Below are positions 1-8,313 of a stretch of 8,481 nucleotides of DNA, piece by piece. Under the pieces are notes generated by a model. That model saw nothing but the letters and a program-made list of their open reading frames with translations, had not been told where the DNA came from and did no database searches. Source of the DNA: Chloroflexota bacterium (GTDB taxonomy: Bacteria; Chloroflexota; Dehalococcoidia; SAR202; UBA11138). Every line of letters begins with the position of its first letter. Position 1 is the first letter of the stretch. The DNA is taken from contig JADFHV010000080.1 in the NCBI GenBank assembly GCA_022566975.1, positions 1-8,481 of the forward strand, given 5' to 3'. Position numbers and translations under genes: made by a program.

Positions 1-398
1 ATGGCAGGATGCAGTACGGCGAGAGCCTGGAGGAGCTGGCCGGCGCGTTAAAGGGACATCCGGTGGACGCGGTGCTGCTCATGTGCAGCAACCCGGAGGC
101 GATCTCTGCCGGCCTTCCGGCACTGGTCGATGCATTCGATGGCCCGGTGGGTGCCTATCCAAATTTGGGATACAACCCAACGGGCCCGCTCCTAGACCGG
201 CCGATGCTGACCAACCAGATTCCCAGCCGGGGGCCGGACATATTCCAGCTCGGTGAGTACTCTCCGTCTCGGCTGGCGGTTTTCGCGCAGGAGTGGAAGG
301 AGATGGGTGCGAGAATCATCGGAGGCTGCTGCGCATCGGGCCCCGAGCATATCATGGCGATGCGGCCCATCGTTAAGGGCGCCAGTGACCTCCAGTAG
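1..398 (+). CDS. Homocysteine S-methyltransferase-like protein, C-terminal part (5' end outside window)
   Basis: The frame is open from the left edge (first full codon at base 3), and the Met codon at base 9 looks internal, so the true start lies upstream. About 131 residues remain, ending in TAG. The family (BHMT, MmuM, MetH N-terminal domain) transfers a methyl group to homocysteine, or a related thiol, using a zinc held by three cysteines. All three are visible: one in LLMCSNPE (codon 84-86) and two adjacent in the RIIGGCCASGPEHI motif (codons 327-332). The segment AYPNLGYN between them also fits the (beta/alpha)8 barrel family. The missing N-terminal half means methyl donor and exact substrate cannot be judged, so no symbol is given. 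The gene converges on the ABC gene cluster with only six bases between the stops and is probably functionally unrelated to it. Confidence 0.88.
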   Translation, partial: GRMQYGESLEELAGALKGHPVDAVLLMCSNPEAISAGLPALVDAFDGPVGAYPNLGYNPTGPLLDRPMLTNQIPSRGPDIFQLGEYSPSRLAVFAQEWKEMGARIIGGCCASGPEHIMAMRPIVKGASDLQ

Positions 399-404
399 CG
401 TGCC

Positions 405-1114
405 TTAGTCTCGGTAGCGCTGTCCCAGCACGACACGCTCGAGCAGCGTACCGTCGCGCAGCTCCTTGACGGTGTCGGCCATCTCCAGCAGAGCGGAGTC
501 ATGGGTGGCTGCTACGATGCTTATCCCCTTGGTCCTGGTCATCTCCTTGAACAGCCCGAAGATGGACCGTGCGTTGGCGGAGTCCAGCTCGCCCGTGGGC
601 TCGTCCGCCAGGATGAGAAGCGGGCGCGCCACCACAGCCCGCGCGATGGCCACTCGCTGCTGTTCGCCGCCGGACAGCTCGTAGGGGCGGTGGCGCGCCC
701 GCGGCCACAGCCCCACCATGTCCAGCGCCTCTTTAGTCCGCTCCTCACGCTCGCCGGGGCTCACCCCGGATATCCTCAGCGGGAGCTCGACGTTCTCGAA
801 GGCCGACAGCAGGGGAAGCAGACCGAAGGCCTGAAAGACGAAGCCTATCTTGTGACGTCGCAGCTCCGTGAGCTCGTCCTCGCTCATCTGAGCAAGGTCC
901 CGCTCCTGGAACAGCACCTGACCGCCCGTCGGTCTGTCCAGCCCGGCCATGACGTTTAACAGCGTGGTCTTACCGGAGCCCGACCTGCCGACCACGGCGA
1001 CAAACTCCCCGGGGTACAGGGTCAGGTCGACGCCTCGCAGGGCATTGATCTCCTCGGCTCCCAGACGGAATGTCCGCCACAGGCCCGTCGCGGTTATGAT
1101 GGGGCGGAGCCCGC

Positions 1115-1118
<4 letters not shown>
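405..1118 (-). CDS. ABC transporter ATP-binding protein, LolD/MacB type
   Basis: A 237-residue cytoplasmic ATPase, normal length for the LolD/MacB/FtsE group. All motifs are present: Walker A GRSGSGKTT (44-52), Q-loop Gln96 in FVFQAFGLLP, signature LSGGEQQ (148-154), Walker B LLILADE (167-173) followed by the family-typical PTGELD, and H-loop His206 in ATHD. It should therefore hydrolyse ATP to drive the permeases encoded upstream. The start used is TTG at 1118, because no ATG occurs before Walker A and a strong GGAGGAG ribosome-binding site sits 8 bases upstream. This TTG overlaps the TGA of the preceding ATPase gene (bases TTGA), which suggests translational coupling. It is the last gene of the cluster. 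Family assignment is firm; the substrate is unknown. Unlike its neighbour it has no C-terminal extension. Confidence 0.95.
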
Positions 1119-2028
<910 letters not shown>

Positions 2029-2029
<1 letters not shown>

Positions 2030-2043
2030 CCCTACATCTCACC
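2029..2043 (-). promoter_or_regulatory. Overlapping ribosome-binding sites for the AbrB-fused ATPase
   Basis: On the minus strand GGTGAG (2043-2038) lies eight bases before the GTG at 2029, and AGGGG (2033-2029) lies five bases before the ATG at 2023. Both overlap the end of the permease gene. The sequence does not decide between the two starts. Confidence 0.45.
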
Positions 2044-5000
2044 CAGGCGGAGGATGCGCTGAAGCGAGATCCTCCGAATGAACCAGATTACGCCCATGGT
2101 TATGACGGCGAAGAGAAGGGCCATCGCCGCATAGGTGACGCCCAGAGTAACCCAGTTGACCTCCATCGTAAAGGGCGGCAACACCTGGCTTCCCTGGTCG
2201 TCATGGGCCAGGAAAGGCATGATGGCCTCGCCGAGCCTCCCGCCCATCCACGTACCAAGCGCCATCCCGGCGACGATTACCAGCGCCTGCTCCAGCCACA
2301 CCAGGGTCATGAGCTGGTTCATCGAGAAGCCTACGGTCCGCATGAGGGCGAACTGGACCTGACGACTGCGAAAGGAGACGTAGGCGTGTACCAGGAACCC
2401 GAGTCCGCTGAGGATAAACACGGTTGCGAAGGCGATGAACAGGAGCGCGTTCCAGCCCGCGTCCACAAGGGGGTCTACCTGCGAGGCAGCCAGTGCCCGC
2501 TCACGGTCGCGGACGGCGGTGTTGGAGAAGGGCTTGTTCCCCTCCAGGCGCTCGACGAGCCTTGTGCGATCGAAGCCGTCGTCGTCGATGGAGAGCCACA
2601 TCTCGTTGGGCCTTATCTCGCTGGACGTCGCCCCCAGGTTCGCGTACCTCGCCAGGGCAGGCAGGTCCGATATGAGAAAGAGCTTGTGGTATATGTCCAA
2701 CGTCGGGAAGAAGGACACGGTATCTACCAGCCTGACCGGCACCCGGTGTCCGGAGACCGACACCACGAACTCCTCGCCGACGGTGTGGCCCGTCTCTTCG
2801 ACGAACCTGTCGCTGGCAAGAACGGGCAGTGGAGATATCGGCGGCCCGTGGAAGATGCCGCGGCTGGTCAGAGGGCGACCATCGGTCCAAACGAAGGTCG
2901 CCGCGCTTGAGTTCCCTTGAAACGATATGCTCGTGGGCTGGAGCAGGTCCGAGGCAGCCTCTGGAGCGGCCCTGAGCACGTTCCATTGGGAGGTGTCGTG
3001 GAACTCCTCGATGACCAGGACATCGCCCGTCATCGTTTTCACGTGGATCTCGTCGATGGACGCCGAGCCGGCCCTAAGCTTGCTTCGCCAGTCTAGCTCG
3101 TCGAAAGCGACCGAGACCAGCGTCAGGGGAGGCACGGGCCGCAGTCGCGACGGCCGCCCGCGGCAGTTCTGGAGGCGGAGCAGGTTCGCTTCCAGCGAGC
3201 GCCACTCCGTTGAGTCAAGAGTCCCCAGGCACACCGAGAAGTATCTGCCATTGGAATCCCTGAGTCTTGCCCTCGCGGCCACCGACGGGTGTGGCCTGTC
3301 GGCCTTCACCAGGATACCGATGCTACGAGAGTCGTCAGGGAGCAATATGCCCTCGGGCGCTCCGTCGTGCTCCAGCGACGCCAGCAGCTCGGCCATCGGC
3401 CGGTCGGAAAAGTCCTGTCGGAACCATGCGATTTCGCCGAATGAACCGGTGTCTACGGCGAACATCGTGTAGGTCTCTCCGAACAGGCTGGAGAGGTCCG
3501 ACCCCGCGCCTCGAAACGCCGGTGCCGCCTCGTCGATACCCTCCATCTCCTCGTATTCGTCGATCAGTGCTCTCGTCTGTCCGCTGCTGTTCAGTGTCAC
3601 GCCATCCAGCCTGATGGGCGCCCCCGTCGCGTAGAGCGCGCGCTCCTCGAAGCTGCGGCTCAGCGTTCCGCCGAAGCTGGCGGCCACGATACCGAGTCCG
3701 GCCATCAGTATCAGGAGGAGAGACAGCCTGGCGTAATGGGTCGGGTTTCGCGCCATCTGCCACAGCCCCATGGCGATGCCGACCGGCGCTCTCTGCCCCA
3801 CCGCCCTGAGAAAAAGGAAAACGACCTGAGCGGGCACGATGGCGACAAGAATCGGAACGAAGACCCTCTCCAGGGGCAACGTCGGCCCCACGAAGAGGAC
3901 GGCGGCAATCAACCCCGCCTGAAGGGCCATCCCGCCGGCCCTGACGTAGGGCCGGCCCTCGCGGCCGGTCACCCAGTAAGCTGTTCCCAGTGCCGCCAGG
4001 AGGGCAACCTGTGCCAGCCACGACGACCCACCTCCATTCACAGTCTCCCTTACGGCGATCGACGGCACCAGGATGAGCAGCGTGGAGGCCATGACCATGT
4101 GCATGAGCCCGGGCGAGTCGCCGCTGAGGAAACGAATCGCCAGTGGGAAGAGCCTCAGCAGCACGACCGCGAAGGCCACCAACACCAGCGCGGGCACGGC
4201 CAGAAGCAGCTGGTCCACCGCCAGCCTGCCGAACAGGTCGGTGGCGACAACCGACCCCTGCTGCTCAAGCTGCCGAAAGAGAAGGACCGCGACGAACAGC
4301 AGTGCCACGTCCAGATAGTAACGTTGGAAGGCGGACTGGGTCGAGGGACGGGCGGCCTGCTGACGGTGTTGGGTAACGCCCGTTCGCAAGGCGTGCGCGG
4401 CCGGCACCATCAGAGCGACGAAGCTAAGGACGCCGCCGATGGCACTCATCATAAACGCCCCGCCGGAGAGGACGACGGGCAGCCTGCCGGCACCGCTAAG
4501 GTCTGAGAAGGCGGGCGTGTATCCCAGAAATCCGATCACTACGGCCGCCATAAACGGGGCGACCACAATGGCGAGAGTGGCAATCGTGGCACCCTCCAGT
4601 GCGAAGACGGCCAGCACCTGGGCGGCGCTCGCTCCTCTGCTGCGCAGCAGGGCGATGTCGCCCCGTCGCTCCTCCGCCAGCAGCGACGAAAGTGTCACCA
4701 CATAGTAGAGGATGACGACCGAGATCAGGACGAGCACCACAAACATAGGGACTTTGGAGAAGAAGAGCCGTCGGTCGTACTCCGCCAGGGCCGAGTCCAG
4801 AGAGGTCGTCTGCAGGTAGCTGTGGAGCCGGGCAGAGAGCCGCTGCCCCATGAGAGCTATGTCGGCCCGCGCCTCGGAGGAGTTGTCAGCGTTCAGCGTC
4901 CCGGAGTCCACGACCAGTAGCCAGGAATAGACGCTGTCCATGTTCCGAAACGCTCCTCCCAACACGTCCATGAAGGTGCGTTCCGATAGGTAGAAGGAGA

Positions 5001-5700
5001 CGGTCCTGAAGCTCGCGCCGGTGGCCGCCTGAAAGACGCCCTGCTCCATGTGCCAGATCCGGTGGTCCGGCTCGTCCCTCCGGAATATGCCGCTGATCAC
5101 GACGCTCGCGTACGGAATGGCGTCATCCCAGAAGGGGACCGTCGACAACCGGTCGCCGACACCGACGCCGAACAGCTCGGCCGCCTCCTCGGGGACGATC
5201 GCCTCAAGCTCGAAGGGTTGCTGACCCAGGGCCTGCTCCGCCGGCAGCCTGCCACCCGGCAGCAGCGTCACGTGGTCCATGAGCCGCGGGAGGAACGCGA
5301 AGTAGCCGCGAGCGTTGTCGGCGCCGGCCCGCGCCTCTCCGCCCGGGCGGGTCACAAAGAAGGTCACGGTCTTGCCACCCCGGATGCGGTCGTCGAGCAG
5401 CCAGTCCACGCCCTGATCGAACTCGAGGTTCATGGCCCGGGCAACCTTGTCGTACTCGGTGCTATTGGTAGGGCCCCTGCTCGCCTTTACCAGGATGTTA
5501 GTCTCGTCGGCGGTGAGCTTGCCCAGGGTGTTCTTCAGAGCGAGCTCCCTTAGGGAATCGAAATAGATGACGGTGCCGGCCATGACGGCGGAGGCCAGGA
5601 AAACGCCGATCACGACCGAGGAAAGCAGGCGCCAGTGGGCCAGGCTGCGCTTCCCGACCAGAGGCCATGCGGCTATGAGAGTGGACGCGATCTTCAGCAT
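2032..5700 (-). CDS. Large FtsX/MacB-like ABC transporter permease, full length
   Basis: A 1222-residue membrane protein starting at ATG 5700, with a weak AGGG seven bases upstream. By eye it has about 14 hydrophobic helices: one at 25-46, three at roughly 316-342, 363-391 and 408-433 (first FtsX module, with LLAEERRGDIALLRSRGAS after the first of these), about six between 461 and 633, one at 658-677, and three at 1083-1107, 1134-1158 and 1182-1208 (second FtsX module, with FALMRTVGFS). Two large outside domains lie at about 47-315 and 678-1080. The second contains a beta-rich insert (about 785-905) resembling a galactose-binding-like jelly roll. This two-module plan recalls YbbP-type permeases but is longer, with more central helices. 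It is a paralog of the permease encoded just upstream (shared GLW-x-MARNP and FGGTL/VGGTL regions) and should work with the two ATPases downstream. The substrate is unknown. Confidence 0.9.
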   Translation of the reverse strand: MLKIASTLIAAWPLVGKRSLAHWRLLSSVVIGVFLASAVMAGTVIYFDSLRELALKNTLGKLTADETNILVKASRGPTNSTEYDKVARAMNLEFDQGVDWLLDDRIRGGKTVTFFVTRPGGEARAGADNARGYFAFLPRLMDHVTLLPGGRLPAEQALGQQPFELEAIVPEEAAELFGVGVGDRLSTVPFWDDAIPYASVVISGIFRRDEPDHRIWHMEQGVFQAATGASFRTVSFYLSERTFMDVLGGAFRNMDSVYSWLLVVDSGTLNADNSSEARADIALMGQRLSARLHSYLQTTSLDSALAEYDRRLFFSKVPMFVVLVLISVVILYYVVTLSSLLAEERRGDIALLRSRGASAAQVLAVFALEGATIATLAIVVAPFMAAVVIGFLGYTPAFSDLSGAGRLPVVLSGGAFMMSAIGGVLSFVALMVPAAHALRTGVTQHRQQAARPSTQSAFQRYYLDVALLFVAVLLFRQLEQQGSVVATDLFGRLAVDQLLLAVPALVLVAFAVVLLRLFPLAIRFLSGDSPGLMHMVMASTLLILVPSIAVRETVNGGGSSWLAQVALLAALGTAYWVTGREGRPYVRAGGMALQAGLIAAVLFVGPTLPLERVFVPILVAIVPAQVVFLFLRAVGQRAPVGIAMGLWQMARNPTHYARLSLLLILMAGLGIVAASFGGTLSRSFEERALYATGAPIRLDGVTLNSSGQTRALIDEYEEMEGIDEAAPAFRGAGSDLSSLFGETYTMFAVDTGSFGEIAWFRQDFSDRPMAELLASLEHDGAPEGILLPDDSRSIGILVKADRPHPSVAARARLRDSNGRYFSVCLGTLDSTEWRSLEANLLRLQNCRGRPSRLRPVPPLTLVSVAFDELDWRSKLRAGSASIDEIHVKTMTGDVLVIEEFHDTSQWNVLRAAPEAASDLLQPTSISFQGNSSAATFVWTDGRPLTSRGIFHGPPISPLPVLASDRFVEETGHTVGEEFVVSVSGHRVPVRLVDTVSFFPTLDIYHKLFLISDLPALARYANLGATSSEIRPNEMWLSIDDDGFDRTRLVERLEGNKPFSNTAVRDRERALAASQVDPLVDAGWNALLFIAFATVFILSGLGFLVHAYVSFRSRQVQFALMRTVGFSMNQLMTLVWLEQALVIVAGMALGTWMGGRLGEAIMPFLAHDDQGSQVLPPFTMEVNWVTLGVTYAAMALLFAVITMGVIWFIRRISLQRILRLGEM
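2986..3348 (-). other. Jelly-roll-like insert in the second outside domain of the full-length permease
   Basis: This segment encodes residues about 785-905. The order GILVKADRPHPSVAARARLR, an Asn-Gly-Arg-Tyr-Phe turn, a Leu-Gly-Thr-Leu-Asp-x-x-x-Trp strand, a Pro-Leu-Thr-Leu-Val-Ser strand, Ile-Asp-Glu-Ile and then VIEEFHDTSQWNVL follows the strand order of galactose-binding-like beta-sandwich domains found in extracellular enzymes. The protein's only two cysteines (824 and 846) are here. The assignment is by pattern recognition and the boundaries are approximate. Confidence 0.55.
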
Positions 5701-5725
5701 GGGGAGACCCTGGGGTGCCTCAGGA

Positions 5726-8296
5726 TTAACCCTCCGACCTGGCTATCGCTTGCAGGTCGACACGCCGCATGCTTCTGTTCAACGCGTAGAGGGCGATGCC
5801 AAAGATGGTCAGAATGGCGACATAGATGGGTATCATGAAGGCCCAGTCCGTAACCAGCGAGAAGGGCGGCAGTACGGCCTCGCCGCGGTCGGTCACGGCC
5901 ACCGACGAGACCATGCGCACGCTCATCTCGAGGCCGGACCAGGTACCCAGGGCGAGGCCCATGACCACGATCACGGCGTGCTCGAGGATCAGTAGGGCGC
6001 TCATCTGACGCCGCGACAGCCCCAGGGACCGCAGGAAGCCCATCTCGGCTCGGCTACGATTGGCAAAGGCGAGCATATAGGTGAAGTAGCCCGAGGCGGC
6101 GGTAAACAGGATTATCCCGATGGCCAGAACGACCATGGCCCTCCATCCGGCGGTCACCAGAGGGTCCAGCCGCACCGATTCCAGCGCCGTGTCTCTGTCC
6201 CGCACGCTAACCCCCGCGGGCAGGTTGAGAAGAGACTCTCGGACGGCCCCATCGGCGCCGGGCGCCTCGTCTATGAGCGCCTCGTTGGGGACAATGCGCG
6301 CCTCTGGGCTCAAGATGTTGAGGTGTCTCATCAGAGTGTCCAGATCGGCCACCACAAACCCGAGACCGCCCGGATTCATGGTAGGGAACAGGTTCACCTT
6401 GGCGCGCACGACGACAGGGAACAGGCGGTCCATCACGTCAAAGATGGCGACGTCGCCGACGTCATAGCCCGTCCTCCTGGAGAAGGCGGTACTGACCGCG
6501 ATGGGTACCGGGCCGCTGGCCGCAATATGGGAGATCCCGCGGATGCCACGGTTCGTCTCCTTACCGAAGGTGAATCTGACGGCGCCCCTGTCTCTGAAGG
6601 CGTCGTCGCTGGGGGCGACTATGTCGGTGGAGATAACCGACGTAGGCGTGGAGGCCCAGTCGATCCGACCCTCGAAGCCGTCCAGGACGTGCACGTCGCC
6701 GTTCGGGCCCACGGCATGTAGCTCATCGAACACCAAGGACCCCGGTGTCCCGGTCGGACCGAAGCCGGGCTCCCAGAGCTGCACCGCCAGCACCTGGAGA
6801 GGAGGCTCCAGGCGAGACGGTATCTCCGCGCGCATCAAGTTCCAGTCGGGCTCGCCCAGCTCGCCGACCGAGAGCGTTTCGACTATCTTGCGGGAGTCCT
6901 CGACCACGATCCACATGAAGATGTTCGCGTACGCCTCGTCAGGCTTGATCCAGACCCCCACTTCGGTGGCCCCTTCCGGGATGACCAATGGTTCGGTCCG
7001 AGCCCCCGGGTAGAGCGCCCGCATCACTCCCTCGACGGGCTGGGACGCGAAGTCGTCCCTCCACCACGACATGTACGGAAACTCCTGGGGCTCTACTGCC
7101 AGTAGGTCAAAACCCCTTCCACCCCCGGTCGCGCCCAGCCGACCCGAGGCACGAAACATCAGCGACGCGGCCGTCACGCCCGGCACGGCCAGGAAGCGGT
7201 CCCGCAGGCCTTCCCTGCTCACACCGCTGAAAGGTTCCATGTTACTCACTCGGACATCGGCGGCCACGTCGTACAGTATTCGTTGCTCATGGCTGCGGTC
7301 CAGGGTCCCTCCCACGGTAGTGGCGAGGAGTCCAAGCCCGGTAACCATGACCAGCAGCAGCACCAGCCAGCTGTATTGCAGGGGGTTACGGGCCATATGC
7401 CACAATCCCACGGTGACCCACACGGGGGCGAACTGAGCGGAGGACCTGAGCAGCAGGAAGAGGCCTTGCGCCGGGACCAGGCAGATCAGGCTTATGGTGG
7501 GCACCAGAGCATTTTCGCCGGACACAGGTGGTTGGATCACGGCGAAAGTCGCGACAAGGCCCGATTGTACGACCAGTCCGAGCAGCCTGGGGCGCGGCCT
7601 CGTCGCCCGGCTCGTAAGCCAGTACGCTCCAGCCGCGGCCGCCAGGAGCACCAAAGGGCCTAACCAACCGGCTCCTCCCTGGTCCCTGATTTCGCCCACC
7701 ACCACGATGGCGCCCAGGGAGACGAAGGTCGCGGCGGCGACGAGGTTGAGCAAGGAGGGTGACTCGCCACTGATGAACCGAACGAACAGCGGAAAGAAGC
7801 GCAGAAACAGCAAGGCCACGACGGTGAGAAACAGCACCGGAGCCAGCAACAACGCCTCGTTCACCTTTACATCCTCGAAAAGTCCCCCGGAGACCAGCTG
7901 TCCCTTCGCCTGAAGCTCCCAGAAGATAAGTCCGCCCACCACCATCAAGCCCACGTCCAGGTAGTAGCGGTGGAACAGCGGTATGGAGGGGGGACGGGAA
8001 GAGCGGAGCTTGTGTACCACGAGGCCGGTCCTGGCGCCGACGACCCGGGGCACTACGAAGATAGCAAGAGCGAGCAGCCCGGTGCCCGCCGCTACCACGA
8101 AGGGCAGCCATTGGAACTCCACCGGCAGCATCCGTCCCGCGGTTATCTCGCTGAAGTATGGCAGCTTGCCGGCGAGCGCGACCACGCCCATCGACAGGAA
8201 CGGGGCCAGAACGACCGCCACGGCGGTCAGGACCAGCCCTTCCAAGGCGTAGAGGCGTAGCCACGAATACCCCCCTGGTTGGGGAATCTGGTGCAC
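5726..8296 (-). CDS. FtsX/MacB-like ABC transporter permease, N-terminally shortened paralog
   Basis: The 856-residue product aligns with residues about 360-1222 of the permease encoded downstream. Shared blocks include YALEG against FALEG at the start, HRYYLDV against QRYYLDV, GLWHMARNP against GLWQMARNP, and LGTWSG against LGTWMG near the end. What is missing is the first helix, the entire first outside domain and the first FtsX helix. The first usable start is GTG at 8296. The frame stays open to about 8392 but has no further start codon, and that stretch is occupied by the divergent amidohydrolase gene. The remaining part has about 12 helices, a large outside domain (about 330-717) with a jelly-roll-like insert (about 440-550), and an intact last FtsX module (718-842, with MGFLRSLGLS). 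It could be a degraded copy, a rearranged gene or a contig-join artefact. Its 3' part shows no frameshift or early stop. Confidence 0.85.
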   Translation of the reverse strand: MHQIPQPGGYSWLRLYALEGLVLTAVAVVLAPFLSMGVVALAGKLPYFSEITAGRMLPVEFQWLPFVVAAGTGLLALAIFVVPRVVGARTGLVVHKLRSSRPPSIPLFHRYYLDVGLMVVGGLIFWELQAKGQLVSGGLFEDVKVNEALLLAPVLFLTVVALLFLRFFPLFVRFISGESPSLLNLVAAATFVSLGAIVVVGEIRDQGGAGWLGPLVLLAAAAGAYWLTSRATRPRPRLLGLVVQSGLVATFAVIQPPVSGENALVPTISLICLVPAQGLFLLLRSSAQFAPVWVTVGLWHMARNPLQYSWLVLLLVMVTGLGLLATTVGGTLDRSHEQRILYDVAADVRVSNMEPFSGVSREGLRDRFLAVPGVTAASLMFRASGRLGATGGGRGFDLLAVEPQEFPYMSWWRDDFASQPVEGVMRALYPGARTEPLVIPEGATEVGVWIKPDEAYANIFMWIVVEDSRKIVETLSVGELGEPDWNLMRAEIPSRLEPPLQVLAVQLWEPGFGPTGTPGSLVFDELHAVGPNGDVHVLDGFEGRIDWASTPTSVISTDIVAPSDDAFRDRGAVRFTFGKETNRGIRGISHIAASGPVPIAVSTAFSRRTGYDVGDVAIFDVMDRLFPVVVRAKVNLFPTMNPGGLGFVVADLDTLMRHLNILSPEARIVPNEALIDEAPGADGAVRESLLNLPAGVSVRDRDTALESVRLDPLVTAGWRAMVVLAIGIILFTAASGYFTYMLAFANRSRAEMGFLRSLGLSRRQMSALLILEHAVIVVMGLALGTWSGLEMSVRMVSSVAVTDRGEAVLPPFSLVTDWAFMIPIYVAILTIFGIALYALNRSMRRVDLQAIARSEG
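6647..6979 (-). other. Jelly-roll-like insert in the outside domain of the shortened permease
   Basis: This segment encodes residues about 440-550 and is the counterpart of the insert in the paralogous permease. Matching landmarks are EVGVWIKPD, EPDWNLMRAEIPSRL, LQVLAVQLWEP, SLVFDELHAVGPNGDVHVLD and the Phe-Glu-Gly-Arg-x-Asp-Trp strand. Conservation of the same order in two strongly diverged paralogs argues for a true domain. This copy lacks the cysteine pair. Confidence 0.5.
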
Positions 8297-8297
8297 C

Positions 8298-8305
8298 GGA
8301 AGAGG
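8298..8305 (+). promoter_or_regulatory. Ribosome-binding site of the amidohydrolase gene
   Basis: GGAAGAGG ends eight bases before the ATG at 8314, a good Shine-Dalgarno match and spacing. It supports that start and shows that the amidohydrolase 5' end is intact. No convincing -35/-10 pair is visible just upstream, so its promoter would have to lie within the permease coding region or be absent. Confidence 0.6.
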
Positions 8306-8313
8306 TAGTGACG

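Noticed and set aside
397..439. Six-base inverted repeat AGCGTG...CACGCT near the convergent gene ends
   Set aside because: The stem is short, the loop is over 30 bases, and no T-tract follows on either strand, so it is not a credible intrinsic terminator.
2203..2910. Open frame of 235 codons on the plus strand opposite the large permease
   Set aside because: Its translation is rich in Arg, His, Gly and Pro with no recognisable motif, and it lies fully antisense to a well-supported permease. GC-rich coding DNA commonly leaves such frames open.
3736..4506. Open frame of 256 codons on the plus strand opposite the central membrane region
   Set aside because: The product is a His/Gln/Asp/Arg-rich string expected from reading hydrophobic-helix codons backwards. 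It has no motif and no credible ribosome-binding site.
7386..8264. Open frame of 292 codons on the minus strand overlapping the shortened permease in another frame
   Set aside because: The permease frame here has clear helices and aligns to its paralog. This alternative frame is Arg/Gly-rich and resembles no family.
8270..8284. Short imperfect inverted repeat (C-run, TGGTT, G-run) close to the permease breakpoint
   Set aside because: The arms are only four G/C pairs, which is expected by chance in GC-rich DNA. It has no T-run and no matching copy at the equivalent site of the paralog, so it is not called as a terminator, operator or recombination site.
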